From Actinomycetes bacterium (GTDB lineage: Bacteria > Actinomycetota > Actinomycetes > Actinomycetales > Actinomycetaceae): a DNA stretch of 64,000 bases. Shown piece after piece: positions 18,292 through 27,314 of the stretch. The notes under the pieces are model-generated. The model was not told the DNA's origin and ran no database searches. It saw only the letters and a program-made list of their open reading frames with translations. Every line of letters starts with the position of its first letter. The first letter of the stretch is position 1. The translations under genes were made by a program, and so were the position numbers. The DNA lies in NCBI GenBank assembly GCA_023387755.1, contig JAEWHO010000030.1:1-64000 (forward strand), in the 5' to 3' direction.

Positions 18292-20412
18292 CTACTGCTG
18301 CACCGCTGCCGCAGACCGCGCGGGCACCACAATATGGCCCGTCACTGCCTGGCCGGTGAGCAGATCAGTGCCCACAATCCCAGAAATCTGCGCCGCCGTA
18401 TCGGCGTGATTGAGTAGGAACGTCACCGCCCCACGCTGTACGCGCTCCACACCAGCAGGCATACCGGCCCGCGGGGAGGTAAGCCGCTGGCGGGCTTGCG
18501 CCACCTGGAAGATCGCGCTGCGCCCCGCTGAGGAAAGGTCGGTCGCAATATAGGTGGCCGCGCCCTGACCGCAGCGCCGGTGTGTAATCGCCGGTTGGGC
18601 AGTGAGGTCGCCCGCCGCGAATTCTGCCCATACGGTGACGCCGTCGTCGAGGAGTAATTCCTCCGCCCACAGTGCCCCGGCGAGCGCCGGCCGGGGCCGC
18701 GCCATCCGATCGAGGGCGCGATCCAGCGGAGTACCCCGCACGGCCTCCAATACCACCTCATCAACGCGGGCCGGATGGCTGATCGCCGCTGAAATCGCGT
18801 CCGTGCGCGGATCGACCTCCGGCCCCAGGGGCGCCACCGCGCTGCCCGCCGGCAGGTGATGGTCAGCCACCCGCACGCCGGTCAGTGAGCGTAAGGATCG
18901 CCCGTAACCGCCCGTGGCCACTTTTCCGGTTTCATCGCAGATTCCCGACGGCGCCGCCACGATCACGTCTGCTCCCGCATCAGCCGCAGCCTGCAGGCGC
19001 TTAGCGAGGGCGTCACTGAGCGCATAGAGTTCCGGCACCACAATGACCTGATACCCGGAGAAGTCTGAATCCGGGAAAAGAAAGTCCACCGGCCACCCGG
19101 CCTCGAACGCCGTTGCGTGCCAGGCGCGGATCGCCTCGATCCCGCGGTCCGGTCCGGGGCCGACCGCGGCCTGCCGATGCCACAGGGACTCCCAATCGAT
19201 CAGCAGCCCGATGGGGGTATCCACGCGCGCCCCCACGACCGGTGCCAGCCGCCCGAGCGCACGGCCCAGCTGCACAACCTCTGCCCAGGTGCGCGAATCG
19301 CGCCCGGCGTGCGGGACTATTGCGGAATGGAATGCCTCCGCGCCGCGCACGGACTGGCGCCACTGGAACTGCATGATTCCATCGGCGCCGTGGGCCACCC
19401 GTTGCAAAGACTGCAAGGTAAAAACACCGGGGCGTTTGCGGGCGTTGCGGTCCCGCCACTGCACCATACCGGTGACTTGCTCCATCAGCAGGAAGGGCTG
19501 CCCGTCGCGTAAAGAGCGGGACAAATCCGAAACAAAGGCAGTTTCGCGGGCCGCCGTCGTCGTTCCCGGATCCGGGTAGGAGTCATCACTGACCACGTCT
19601 ACCTCCGGTGCCCACCGGCGATAATTTGTGGGCTCGAATAGCCCCATGAAATTAGTGGTGATGGGTTTATCGCTATGCTCCCGGATAGCTGCTTTTTCAG
19701 CCAGATAACACGCCCGCAAGGCGTCGTCACTGAAAGCGGCAAAGTCGGCCACCTGGCCGGGGTTCGGGAAGGTCGGCATAGCTGCCGGCGTATGGACCTG
19801 CGTGAAATCAGTGTAGTGCTGGGACCAGAACGCGGTACCCCACGCGTCGTTGAGCGCCTCAATTGTGCCGTAGCGGTTGCGCAGCCACCGCTGAAAATCC
19901 CGGGTGGACTCAGCGCAGTGACACTGGGCCACATGGCAGCCGTACTCATTCGAGATATGCCACAGCCGTAGCGCTGGATGGTCCGCGTACCGCTGTGCCA
20001 AGGCGCCAGCCAGGCGAGTGGCGAACTCGCGGAAGATCGGGGAGGAGGGGCAGTACTGTTGCCGCGAACCTACCCCCAACCGCCGCCCGTGCGCATCCAC
20101 GGGGAGTGTCTCGGGGAATTCGCGCGCCATCCACACCGGCGGGGAGGCGGTAGCGGTAGCCAGATCGACGGCGATACCTCCTGCCGCCAGTTCATCGAGG
20201 ACCCGATCGAGCCACGCGAAGTCATAACGCCCCGGTTCTGGTTCTAGCAACCCCCAGGAGAACACGCCGACCGTCACCATTGTGACGCCCGCTTCTTGCA
20301 TCAGCGCAATATCCTCGGCCAAGGTTTCGGCAGGCCACTGTTCCGGATTGTAATCGGCCCCATACGCGAGGAAGGTACCGAAATCACCGGGAAGCTGGGT
20401 GGGGGACGTCAT
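18292..20412 (-). CDS. Beta-galactosidase, glycoside hydrolase family 42
   Basis: 706 residues. The (beta/alpha)8 domain begins YGADYNPEQWP; the acid/base Glu156 lies in HISNEYG and the nucleophile Glu311 in LLMEQVTG. A cysteine cluster near CHCAES matches the zinc site of this family. A trimerisation domain and a C-terminal beta domain follow. No signal peptide, so it acts in the cytoplasm on imported galactosides. The start at 20412 is chosen for AGAAAGG upstream; the open frame to 20505 runs back through the fba terminator hairpin and is not credible. A sugar ABC importer lies 3 kb upstream but is not co-transcribed. Confidence 0.94.
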   Translation of the reverse strand: MTSPTQLPGDFGTFLAYGADYNPEQWPAETLAEDIALMQEAGVTMVTVGVFSWGLLEPEPGRYDFAWLDRVLDELAAGGIAVDLATATASPPVWMAREFPETLPVDAHGRRLGVGSRQQYCPSSPIFREFATRLAGALAQRYADHPALRLWHISNEYGCHVAQCHCAESTRDFQRWLRNRYGTIEALNDAWGTAFWSQHYTDFTQVHTPAAMPTFPNPGQVADFAAFSDDALRACYLAEKAAIREHSDKPITTNFMGLFEPTNYRRWAPEVDVVSDDSYPDPGTTTAARETAFVSDLSRSLRDGQPFLLMEQVTGMVQWRDRNARKRPGVFTLQSLQRVAHGADGIMQFQWRQSVRGAEAFHSAIVPHAGRDSRTWAEVVQLGRALGRLAPVVGARVDTPIGLLIDWESLWHRQAAVGPGPDRGIEAIRAWHATAFEAGWPVDFLFPDSDFSGYQVIVVPELYALSDALAKRLQAAADAGADVIVAAPSGICDETGKVATGGYGRSLRSLTGVRVADHHLPAGSAVAPLGPEVDPRTDAISAAISHPARVDEVVLEAVRGTPLDRALDRMARPRPALAGALWAEELLLDDGVTVWAEFAAGDLTAQPAITHRRCGQGAATYIATDLSSAGRSAIFQVAQARQRLTSPRAGMPAGVERVQRGAVTFLLNHADTAAQISGIVGTDLLTGQAVTGHIVVPARSAAAVQQ

Positions 20413-20477
20413 GGAGAGCCTTTCTGGAGCTAGCGAGGGTACTAGAGCGGGACGGCACAATATCTCCGGGCATAGAG

Positions 20478-20506
20478 CGTGGGGCCTCCCGGCGGGAGGC
20501 CCCACG
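20478..20506 (-). terminator. Hairpin terminator after fba
   Basis: 13-bp perfect inverted repeat (CGTGGGGCCTCCC / GGGAGGCCCCACG, loop of three) about 20 bp after the fba stop, without a long T-run. Confidence 0.8.
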
Positions 20507-20526
20507 GCTATCGCATTGGGATAGGT

Positions 20527-21546
20527 TTACATCTTGGTGCCGGTGGAGCCGAGGCGTTCACAAGCCTCCACTACCCGGTCTGCCATACCCTTCTCGGCAG
20601 CCTTACCCCAGGAGCGCGGATCGTACATCTTCTTGTTGCCGACCTCGCCGTCAATCTTCAGCACGCCGTCGTAGTTGCGCAGCATATGCTCCACGACGGG
20701 GCGGGTGAAGGCGTACTGGGTGTCCGTATCCACGTTCATCTTGATGACGCCGTTGCGGACCGCGGTGGCGATCTCCTCAGCGGAGGAGCCGGAGCCACCG
20801 TGCATGACCAGGTCGAAGGGCATATCCTTGCCGACCTTCTGGCCCACCTCTTCCTGGATTTCACCGAGCAGCTCCGGGCGCAGCTTCACGTGGCCCGGCT
20901 TGTACACGCCGTGTACGTTACCGAAGGTCAGGGCAGTGATGTAGCGGCCCTTCTCCCCCAGGCCGAGAGCCTCGACGGTCTTCAGGCCGTCTTCCGCAGT
21001 GGTGTAAAGCTTGTCGTTGATTTCCCCGACGACGCCGTCTTCCTCCCCACCAACAACACCGATCTCAACTTCCAGAATGGTGTTGGCTTTCTGGGAGAGT
21101 TCCAGCATCTCCTGGGCAATCTCCAGGTTCTCTGCCAGCGGCACTGCTGAACCATCCCACATGTGGGACTGGAAGAACGGGAGCCGGCCAGCTTTAACTT
21201 CCTCAGCTTCCAGCTCCATGAGCGGGCGGATCCAGGAATCAATATTCTGCTTGGCGCAGTGGTCGGTGTGCAGAGCCACGGTTACGTTGTAGTTCTTGGC
21301 AACCTCGCGGGCGTAGGCAGCCATCGCGAGTGAGCCGGCCACCCGGTCCTTAACGGTGGAGCCGGACCAGTATTCCGCGCCACCGACTGAAACCTGGATG
21401 ATGCCGTCGGATTCCGCTTCCGCAAACCCCTGCAGCGCAGCAGTGAGAGTCTGGGATGACGTCACGTTGATGGCCGGGTAGGCGAACTTGCCCGCCTTCG
21501 CCCGGTCGAGCATCTCGTTGTAAACCTCGGGAGTTGCAATGGGCAC
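20527..21546 (-). CDS. fba: Fructose-bisphosphate aldolase, class II
   Basis: 339 residues; the zinc-dependent aldolase of glycolysis and gluconeogenesis. Zinc and catalytic residues appear in ALHTDHCAKQ (His and Asp), GVVGGEEDGV, NVHGVYKPGHVKL (His) and MHGGSGSSAEEI (His, phosphate loop), and NVDTDTQYAFT. Translation starts with a GTG five bases after AGGAGG. Stands as a single gene with its own terminator. Confidence 0.96.
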   Translation of the reverse strand: MPIATPEVYNEMLDRAKAGKFAYPAINVTSSQTLTAALQGFAEAESDGIIQVSVGGAEYWSGSTVKDRVAGSLAMAAYAREVAKNYNVTVALHTDHCAKQNIDSWIRPLMELEAEEVKAGRLPFFQSHMWDGSAVPLAENLEIAQEMLELSQKANTILEVEIGVVGGEEDGVVGEINDKLYTTAEDGLKTVEALGLGEKGRYITALTFGNVHGVYKPGHVKLRPELLGEIQEEVGQKVGKDMPFDLVMHGGSGSSAEEIATAVRNGVIKMNVDTDTQYAFTRPVVEHMLRNYDGVLKIDGEVGNKKMYDPRSWGKAAEKGMADRVVEACERLGSTGTKM

Positions 21547-21634
21547 GATGGCCTCCTAATGGACTCGAATAGGTACGTTCCTATTGTTCCATGACTCGCC
21601 ACTTTCGGTCATAGGACCTAGCGCCCGAAACTAC

Positions 21635-22336
21635 TTAAGGTGACCCTTCTGACCCTCCTGGGCCGAATTTCGGAGGATATTGCTGGGTCCACGCCCACAT
21701 TGCAATGGCGGCCGCGTGGCCTACATTCATGGAGCGTGTGGAACCGTATTGGCTGATATGCAGCACCCTGGTGCATGCCTGGATCATCTCTGTTGACAAT
21801 CCACGCGATTCGGAGCCAAAAATAAGGGCACAATGACGCGGCAGTTCCGCAGTCTCCAGGGGACGCGAGCCCGGGATATTATCAATCCCCACCGGGGTGA
21901 TTTCCCGTTCCTCGCACCACTGTGCGAAGGCGCCGGCGTCCGAATGGTGGAAAACATGCTGATAGCGGTCGGTGACCATCGCGCCGCGTTTATTCCACCG
22001 CCGCCGCCCCACAATATGGACTGCCGCCACCGCAAGCGCGTTCGCAGTGCGCACGATGCTACCGATATTGAAATCGTGGTCGAGATTTTCGACGGCGATA
22101 TGGAGCGGCTGCCGCCGCTGGTCGATATCGGCGACGATAGCCTCCATAGTCCAATAGCGGTAATGGTCTTCTACATTGCGGGCATCGCCTTGCAGTAAGA
22201 GGTCGCGATCATAACGCTTGTCCTGCTGCCACAGACGATCGCCGTCGGGATGCGGGCCAACACCGCGCCCGGCATCCGGATGAGGGGCCACAGCCCCGAC
22301 TACCTCCGCGGGTGGGCCCGATACCCTATCGACCAT
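21635..22336 (-). CDS. SpoU/TrmH-family RNA 2'-O-methyltransferase
   Basis: About 233 residues. The SPOUT trefoil-knot fold is marked by LDHDFNIGSIVRTANAL (motif 1), LIFGSESRGLS (motif 2) and the C-terminal SMNVGHAAAIAMWAW (motif 3), which together bind S-adenosylmethionine and the catalytic arginine. The N-terminal 80 residues are poorly conserved. The target (a tRNA or rRNA ribose) cannot be told. The ATG at 22336 overlaps the end of the LemA gene by 11 bases; a longer frame to 22414 would be buried in that gene. Confidence 0.87.
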   Translation of the reverse strand: MVDRVSGPPAEVVGAVAPHPDAGRGVGPHPDGDRLWQQDKRYDRDLLLQGDARNVEDHYRYWTMEAIVADIDQRRQPLHIAVENLDHDFNIGSIVRTANALAVAAVHIVGRRRWNKRGAMVTDRYQHVFHHSDAGAFAQWCEEREITPVGIDNIPGSRPLETAELPRHCALIFGSESRGLSTEMIQACTRVLHISQYGSTRSMNVGHAAAIAMWAWTQQYPPKFGPGGSEGSP

Positions 22337-22985
22337 CGTTGCTTTCGCGCATATCTCGCTGTTGGGCAAAGGTCGCGTTCGGGGCGGCCCGCACTGCCGG
22401 GTCGGTTGATTCAAAGAGTTCCGTTTGGCTTAGAGGTCCCGCGATCATGGGCCAGCCGTAGACAGCTTTCTTGGCCAGGGCGTGGGCATCCTTGACCTGG
22501 GTGTTGTAGTAGCGACGCCCAGCCGCAATCCGATCCTCGGTGTTGGTGAGTTGAGCCTGTAGTACCTGGAAGTCCTCGCTGTTGCGCACTGCGCCGTATT
22601 CATCGGTGAGTTTAAACAAGTCTTCCAGTGCCTCCGAGAGCGCATTTTCTCGCTGCGCCTGTTCAACCGGCCCCACCCCGGTGCCTGGTTGCTCCATCAC
22701 ACGAGTACGGAATTCGCTATCTTCATCCCGCCGCCGCGCTTGGGCGAGGGTCCCCTCCACTCGGGTGAGCACATCCTGAGCAGGGCCGGGAATCTCACGC
22801 CGCACCAGTGCCACCAGTTCGGGCACCACATCGTAGCGGCGGTCCAGCTCCACCTCCACCTGCCGCCAGGCCTCTTGCACCTGCGTCATCTTTTTAGCCC
22901 CATTACGCCGCAGTAGGAGAGCAAATATGACTGCCGGGATGACTACGGCCGCCACCACCACCAGGGCGATACTCATGTAATTCAC
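22326..22985 (-). CDS. LemA family protein
   Basis: 219 residues. One N-terminal transmembrane helix (residues about 5-25), then the LemA helical domain: VQEAWRQVEVELDRRYDVVPELVALV, ENALSEALEDLFKLTDEYGAVRNSEDFQVLQAQL, and RRYYNTQVKDAHA. LemA proteins are membrane-tethered helical bundles of uncertain function. The GTG start follows AGGAGG by four bases. The SpoU methyltransferase gene overlaps its 3' end. Confidence 0.88.
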   Translation of the reverse strand: MNYMSIALVVVAAVVIPAVIFALLLRRNGAKKMTQVQEAWRQVEVELDRRYDVVPELVALVRREIPGPAQDVLTRVEGTLAQARRRDEDSEFRTRVMEQPGTGVGPVEQAQRENALSEALEDLFKLTDEYGAVRNSEDFQVLQAQLTNTEDRIAAGRRYYNTQVKDAHALAKKAVYGWPMIAGPLSQTELFESTDPAVRAAPNATFAQQRDMRESNDGR

Positions 22986-23022
22986 GGGACCTCCTGACCC
23001 GGCTGGTTATCTTGACTCGAAT

Positions 23023-23595
23023 CTAGTCGCTTAGACCCAGATCAGCGAGGCCAAGCGCGGCGAAGTAGGGAACTTCGAGCGCCTCAATTTTTTCCTTCGC
23101 CCCCGTGTTTCTATCCACAACGACGGCGCACGCCACCACCTCAGCTCCCGCAGCGCGGGCGGCTTCAATCGCGGTAATCGGCGAACCACCGGTGGTGGAC
23201 GTATCCTCCACTACCACCACGCGACGACCAGCAATATCTGGCCCCTCAATCTGCCGCTGCATCCCGTGAGTTTTCGCGCTCTTGCGAACAACAAACGCAT
23301 CAATACTGAGCCCGCGGGAAGCGGCTGCGTGCATAATCGCGCCCGCTACCGGGTCGGCCCCCATGGTCAGGCCGCCGACTGCGTCAAAGTCGTAGGGCGG
23401 GACGTCATGGTCTTCTAGCAGATCTAACATGACATGCCCGATCAGCGGGGCGGCCTCATGGTGGAGGGTGGCGCGCCGCAGATCAACGTAGTAGTCGGAG
23501 GTCAGGCCGGATGCCAACGTGACCTCCCCGTGAATAACGCTTAACTCGCGTACTAGTTGGGCCAACCGGGCCTTGGGGGTGTCATTAGTGCTCAC
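23023..23595 (-). CDS. pyrE: Orotate phosphoribosyltransferase
   Basis: 190 residues; transfers phosphoribose from PRPP to orotate in UMP synthesis. The PRPP-binding motif VVVVEDTSTTGGSP is plain, and SDYYVDLRRATL near the N-terminus and GGLTMGADPVAGAI match the orotate-side elements. The start is a GTG at 23595 six bases after TACAAT with no ribosome site, so the mRNA is probably leaderless. Confidence 0.95.
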   Translation of the reverse strand: MSTNDTPKARLAQLVRELSVIHGEVTLASGLTSDYYVDLRRATLHHEAAPLIGHVMLDLLEDHDVPPYDFDAVGGLTMGADPVAGAIMHAAASRGLSIDAFVVRKSAKTHGMQRQIEGPDIAGRRVVVVEDTSTTGGSPITAIEAARAAGAEVVACAVVVDRNTGAKEKIEALEVPYFAALGLADLGLSD

Positions 23596-23601
23596 GCCGC
23601 C

Positions 23602-23607
23602 ATTGTA
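23602..23607 (-). promoter_or_regulatory. -10 box of a leaderless promoter (pyrE)
   Basis: Minus-strand TACAAT, six bases (GGCGGC), then the GTG of pyrE. Confidence 0.65.
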
Positions 23608-23623
23608 GTTGTTCAGACAACAA

Positions 23624-23651
23624 CAGCGGCAGCCGGGTTCGGCTGCCGCTG
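23624..23651 (-). terminator. Terminator of the sugar ABC transporter operon
   Basis: CAGCGGCAGCC / GGCTGCCGCTG hairpin with a six-base loop, 18 bp after the last permease gene and just upstream of pyrE. Confidence 0.8.
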
Positions 23652-23668
23652 CGTCGTCGTCGGAAAAT

Positions 23669-24574
23669 CTATCCCTTGACCGAACCTGCTGCCAGGCCGG
23701 ACTGCCAGAAACGCTGCAGTACCAGGAAGATAATGACCAGCGGGATTACGCCCAGCAGGGAGCCCATCAATACAGACCCATACTCGGGGGTGTTGTTCTG
23801 CGCCATCATGCCGTACATACCCAGCGTGACCGGCTTCAACTCATTCGAGCTGATCATCATTAACGGCAGGAGGAAGTTATTCCACGTGGCCACGAAGATG
23901 AACAGGAAGATCGTCACCATCGCGGGGGCGAGTAGACGCAGCACCATGGTGAAGAAAATACGGAACTCGCCGGCACCGTCGATGCGGGCCGCTTCAATCA
24001 GCTCATCAGGCACCGAGGTATCCGCGTACATACGCCCCAGGAATACACCGAACGGGGAGACGCAGGAGGGGATGATGACGGCGGCCATAGTGTTGGTCAG
24101 CCCCAGGCCGTGGAATACCAGGTAGAGCGGGACGGTTAGCAGCGCGATCGGTAGGAGCAGACCGGCCAGTACGGACAGTTGAATAGCATTACGCCCTGGG
24201 AAGGCAAATTTAGCGAGCCCATACCCGGCCGAAACGCTTAACAACGTGCCGATGACGCCGGCGGTAGTGGAATAAATAATCGAGTTCGCTACCCAACGCC
24301 AGTAGTCATGACGGGACCAGGTCATCAGGCCGTCATAGTTGCTCTGCACCGAGTTGTCCGCGAACCACAGAGATGAGCTTTGTAGGAGGTCCGGGTTGTC
24401 CTTAGTGGAGGAGATAATGAGCCAGTAGATGGGGAAGAGGAAGTAGATCGCCACGATCACCAGCACAATGCGGGTAACGATCTTCGCGGCTGCGGAAGGA
24501 TCGAGGGAGCGCGGATGATTCCCGACGCTGGGACGGTAGGTGCGGCCATCAGGCAGCGTAGCTAGGCGTGCCAT
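23669..24574 (-). CDS. Sugar ABC transporter permease (MalG/CUT1 type)
   Basis: 301 residues with six predicted membrane helices. The cytoplasmic EAA loop (ELIEAARIDGAGEFRIFF) that docks the ATPase lies in the second half, as in the CUT1 carbohydrate permeases. Its ATG overlaps the stop of the upstream permease (TGATG). With that gene and the binding protein it forms an importer for an oligosaccharide or related sugar. No ATPase is encoded nearby, so a shared MsiK/MalK-type ATPase elsewhere is likely. Confidence 0.92.
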   Translation of the reverse strand: MARLATLPDGRTYRPSVGNHPRSLDPSAAAKIVTRIVLVIVAIYFLFPIYWLIISSTKDNPDLLQSSSLWFADNSVQSNYDGLMTWSRHDYWRWVANSIIYSTTAGVIGTLLSVSAGYGLAKFAFPGRNAIQLSVLAGLLLPIALLTVPLYLVFHGLGLTNTMAAVIIPSCVSPFGVFLGRMYADTSVPDELIEAARIDGAGEFRIFFTMVLRLLAPAMVTIFLFIFVATWNNFLLPLMMISSNELKPVTLGMYGMMAQNNTPEYGSVLMGSLLGVIPLVIIFLVLQRFWQSGLAAGSVKG

Positions 24575-25659
24575 CAGTCAACCTTCCTTTGTGCAAAAGC
24601 GTAGATTGCCGCCAGGACTGCAGCGATCAGAGCCATAACGATAGATACTGCTGAGGCCGGGCCGGCACCGGAGGGCGAGAGCTGGCCCATCATGGTGTTG
24701 TAGGCCATCATCATCGGGGTGTAGTCCGCCCCCATCCAGGTGTTCTGCGTGTACATCACCTGGGGTTCGTTGAAGAGCTGGATCGTGCCGATAATTGAGA
24801 GCAGCACCGCCAGGAGCGCTGCCGGGCGCAGCAGGGGGATTTTAATCTTGGTGATAACTTGCCAACCGGTAGCACCATCGATCCGGGCGGCTTCATATAG
24901 CTCGCTGGGAACAGAGTGGAGTGCGGCTAGGAAAATGAGCATGTTATAGCCGGTGAAGGTCCAGGTGGTCATATTGGCCATGGACGCCAAGATGATATTT
25001 CGGTCAAAGAAATTGACGTCGAATCCGAGCTGTTGCAGCCCATAGACGATGGGGCTCATCTGCGGGTTGTAGAGATACAGCCACACCATGGCGGCGATAA
25101 TGCCGGGGATAGCGTAGGGAAGGAAGAAACCCAACCGGTAGGCGCTAATCCTACGGATGAGGAGGGAATCCAGCAGCAGCGCCAAGGCCAGGGCTCCCAG
25201 GATCATCACCGGGATTTGGAAGGCACCGAAGAGGAGTACCCGGCCAATCCCCCGCCAGAAGCGGGCATTCATCACTACTTCTTCGTAGTTTTGCAACCCT
25301 ACAAACTGTTCCACACTCTCCCCGCCACCGTACAGGCCGCCTCCCTTGGGCACGAGCTTGAAGAAGGAGCTGCGGATGGAAACGAGGATGGGGATGACAA
25401 AGCTGATAGTGAAGAAGATCGCGAAGGGCGCTAAGAAGGTCCACCCGAAGCGAGCTTCGCGCCGCCGACGAGCGCGGATTGACTTCTTATTCTGCTCGCT
25501 GGAAGCGGGCACATTTGCGGTACTACCGCTGGCGAGGTCCGTGGTAGCCGGCATCTGGGCGACCCCGGGCAGGTGGGCGGGGGTGTGGACGGCGCTGCCG
25601 TCCTCCCCAGCCTCTGCCTGCATCGGTTCACCCGTGGGGGGTGTTGATCGTGATGTCAT
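24574..25659 (-). CDS. Sugar ABC transporter permease (MalF/CUT1 type)
   Basis: 361 residues. A long polar N-terminus (about 85 residues, ending in a basic RARRRREAR stretch) precedes six membrane helices; the EAA loop is ELYEAARIDGATGWQVITKIKIP. It pairs with the downstream MalG-like subunit. The ATG follows GAGGGGAG but lies inside an inverted repeat that can fold over the start (25657-25708). Confidence 0.92.
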   Translation of the reverse strand: MTSRSTPPTGEPMQAEAGEDGSAVHTPAHLPGVAQMPATTDLASGSTANVPASSEQNKKSIRARRRREARFGWTFLAPFAIFFTISFVIPILVSIRSSFFKLVPKGGGLYGGGESVEQFVGLQNYEEVVMNARFWRGIGRVLLFGAFQIPVMILGALALALLLDSLLIRRISAYRLGFFLPYAIPGIIAAMVWLYLYNPQMSPIVYGLQQLGFDVNFFDRNIILASMANMTTWTFTGYNMLIFLAALHSVPSELYEAARIDGATGWQVITKIKIPLLRPAALLAVLLSIIGTIQLFNEPQVMYTQNTWMGADYTPMMMAYNTMMGQLSPSGAGPASAVSIVMALIAAVLAAIYAFAQRKVD

Positions 25660-25708
25660 TGCGTGGGTGCTCCCCTCATCTAACTGCGTGGGTTACTCCC
25701 ACGCAATG
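25657..25708 (-). promoter_or_regulatory. Competing intercistronic hairpins between binding protein and permease genes
   Basis: In the mRNA a 5' arm CATTGCGTGGG (25698-25708) can pair with a near partner CCCACGCA (25685-25692, loop of five) or with a far partner CCCACGCAATG (25657-25667). The far pairing covers the permease AUG and puts its ribosome site GAGGGGAG in the loop. Such structures commonly lower permease output relative to binding protein; switching is inference. Confidence 0.6.
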
Positions 25709-25722
25709 ATGGACGATCAGTA

Positions 25723-27066
25723 TTACTCGGCTACGCTGATTCCAGCAGCCTTCAAGGACTCGATGGCTTCCTTCTGAGCTGCTTCGAAGATGTCAGCCAC
25801 CTTAGCGCTACCTTCCTTCACATTGCCACCAATTTCGTTCATCTTGGTGCCAACAGCAGGCCAGGTAGGAGCGTAGGGGAAGTTCGGGTTCATGGCTTCG
25901 TTAGCCTTCATAAGCTCGGCGTAGACGTCCTGCCCGCCAAAGTTCTTCTTCCAGGCCTCCGGGGTTTCCCCCTTCTCGGTGTTAGTAGCAACAACCAGAC
26001 CCTGCGATACCAGATCCTTCACCTGGGTGTTGTACCAGTTCGCGAATTCCACGGCTTCCTTGGGGTGGGCACAGCCCTTGATCACGCCGATACCGGAGCC
26101 ACCGTCGGAACCGGTGGAGGGGGTGCCGGGGTTAAATTCGGGCAGCGGAGCAACCTGCCACTGTAAGCCAGCGTCACCAGCCTCCTTGGCGAGCTCATCC
26201 AGCATGAAGGCGGGTTCCCAACCGGCGGCAACAGTACCAATAATGGTGCCATCGAGCAGCTTGGCATTGAAATCATCGGACCAGCGGTCGATCTTCAGCA
26301 TGAGATCGTTGTCAAGCATGTCCTGAACGATGCCCGCCACCTTCTGCGAGGCCTCACCGTTCACATCCACCTTCCAGGCGTCGCTAGCGGCGTCAAACCA
26401 GGTACCGCCGGCGGCCGCAGCCAGACCGGACATCCGGTACTGGGTTTCATCACCCTGCCAGGTATCGATGTACTTGCCAGCAGCCTTAGCCTTTTCAGCG
26501 GCGGCCTTCATCTCATCCCAGTTGGTGGGGGCGGTGATGCCGAGCTCATCAAAGGCGGCCTTATCGTAAACATAGATAAGGGGGCCGGTATCCTGGGGCA
26601 GACCGACGACGGCCTCGCCGAGCTTCATCATGCCCATGGCGCCAGCGGAGTAGTTGCCCTCGTATTCCTTGGTGAATTCGGCGACGTCCATGAGGTCGCC
26701 CTTGACGAATTCGGAGGCCACCTCACCGTAACCGATCTGTGCCAAGCAGGGGGCGTTACCCGCCTTTACGGCCTGCTCAATCTTGGCGTAAGACTCCTGC
26801 GGCTTACCTTCGAACTTCTGGGATTTCACCTGGATATTCGGGTGCTCCTCATTCCAGCGAGCAACCGATTCTTCCACCTTGACCATGCCATCGTTATCCG
26901 GCAGGCGGTGCCAGTATTCAATCTCAATCTTTTCGCCATCGGAAGCGCTTGGCGCCGCGGAATTCCCGCCTTCGGCCTTTCCGCCACCGCATCCCGCGAG
27001 CACGAGGGCCGCTGCTGCCAGCGCGCCCACCATAGCCGGAGTCCGGCTGAATTTCTTGTCAGACAT
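25723..27066 (-). CDS. Extracellular sugar-binding lipoprotein of an ABC importer
   Basis: 447 residues. The lipoprotein signal ends in LVLAGC (Cys about 25), followed by a Gly/Ser linker. The mature part is a family 1 solute-binding protein (IEIEYWHRLPDNDGMVKVEESVARWNEEHPNIQV; later GSDGGSGIGVIKGC and AVEFANWYNT). It delivers sugar to the two permeases downstream. Substrate not determinable; the family takes maltose-like, galactoside and glycerol-phosphate ligands. First gene of the three-gene operon. Confidence 0.92.
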   Translation of the reverse strand: MSDKKFSRTPAMVGALAAAALVLAGCGGGKAEGGNSAAPSASDGEKIEIEYWHRLPDNDGMVKVEESVARWNEEHPNIQVKSQKFEGKPQESYAKIEQAVKAGNAPCLAQIGYGEVASEFVKGDLMDVAEFTKEYEGNYSAGAMGMMKLGEAVVGLPQDTGPLIYVYDKAAFDELGITAPTNWDEMKAAAEKAKAAGKYIDTWQGDETQYRMSGLAAAAGGTWFDAASDAWKVDVNGEASQKVAGIVQDMLDNDLMLKIDRWSDDFNAKLLDGTIIGTVAAGWEPAFMLDELAKEAGDAGLQWQVAPLPEFNPGTPSTGSDGGSGIGVIKGCAHPKEAVEFANWYNTQVKDLVSQGLVVATNTEKGETPEAWKKNFGGQDVYAELMKANEAMNPNFPYAPTWPAVGTKMNEIGGNVKEGSAKVADIFEAAQKEAIESLKAAGISVAE

Positions 27067-27302
27067 CTCGTCGACCTCTCCGTCGATCCTCGTTGTGAGT
27101 CGCGCGGTTTTGCGCGCTTTCTATGAGCGACATGCGTGGCATCTCGCCTTGTACCACCATCTTACGAAAGATTGTGCGCGTTTCCTAGTTATGTTTGATA
27201 TCAATTCGGCCGCAATCTACCACAACCGAACATCTACGGTGGTTTGCGCGCGTATTCTCGCCGTAAACCAACACCCGTCATTCGACGCTGGACGACGCAA
27301 AC

Positions 27303-27308
27303 TAAGCT
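27303..27308 (+). promoter_or_regulatory. -10 box of a leaderless promoter (xthA)
   Basis: TAAGCT, six bases (GGAGCC), then the ATG of xthA. GGAG is too close to the ATG to act as a ribosome site. Confidence 0.6.
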
Positions 27309-27314
27309 GGAGCC

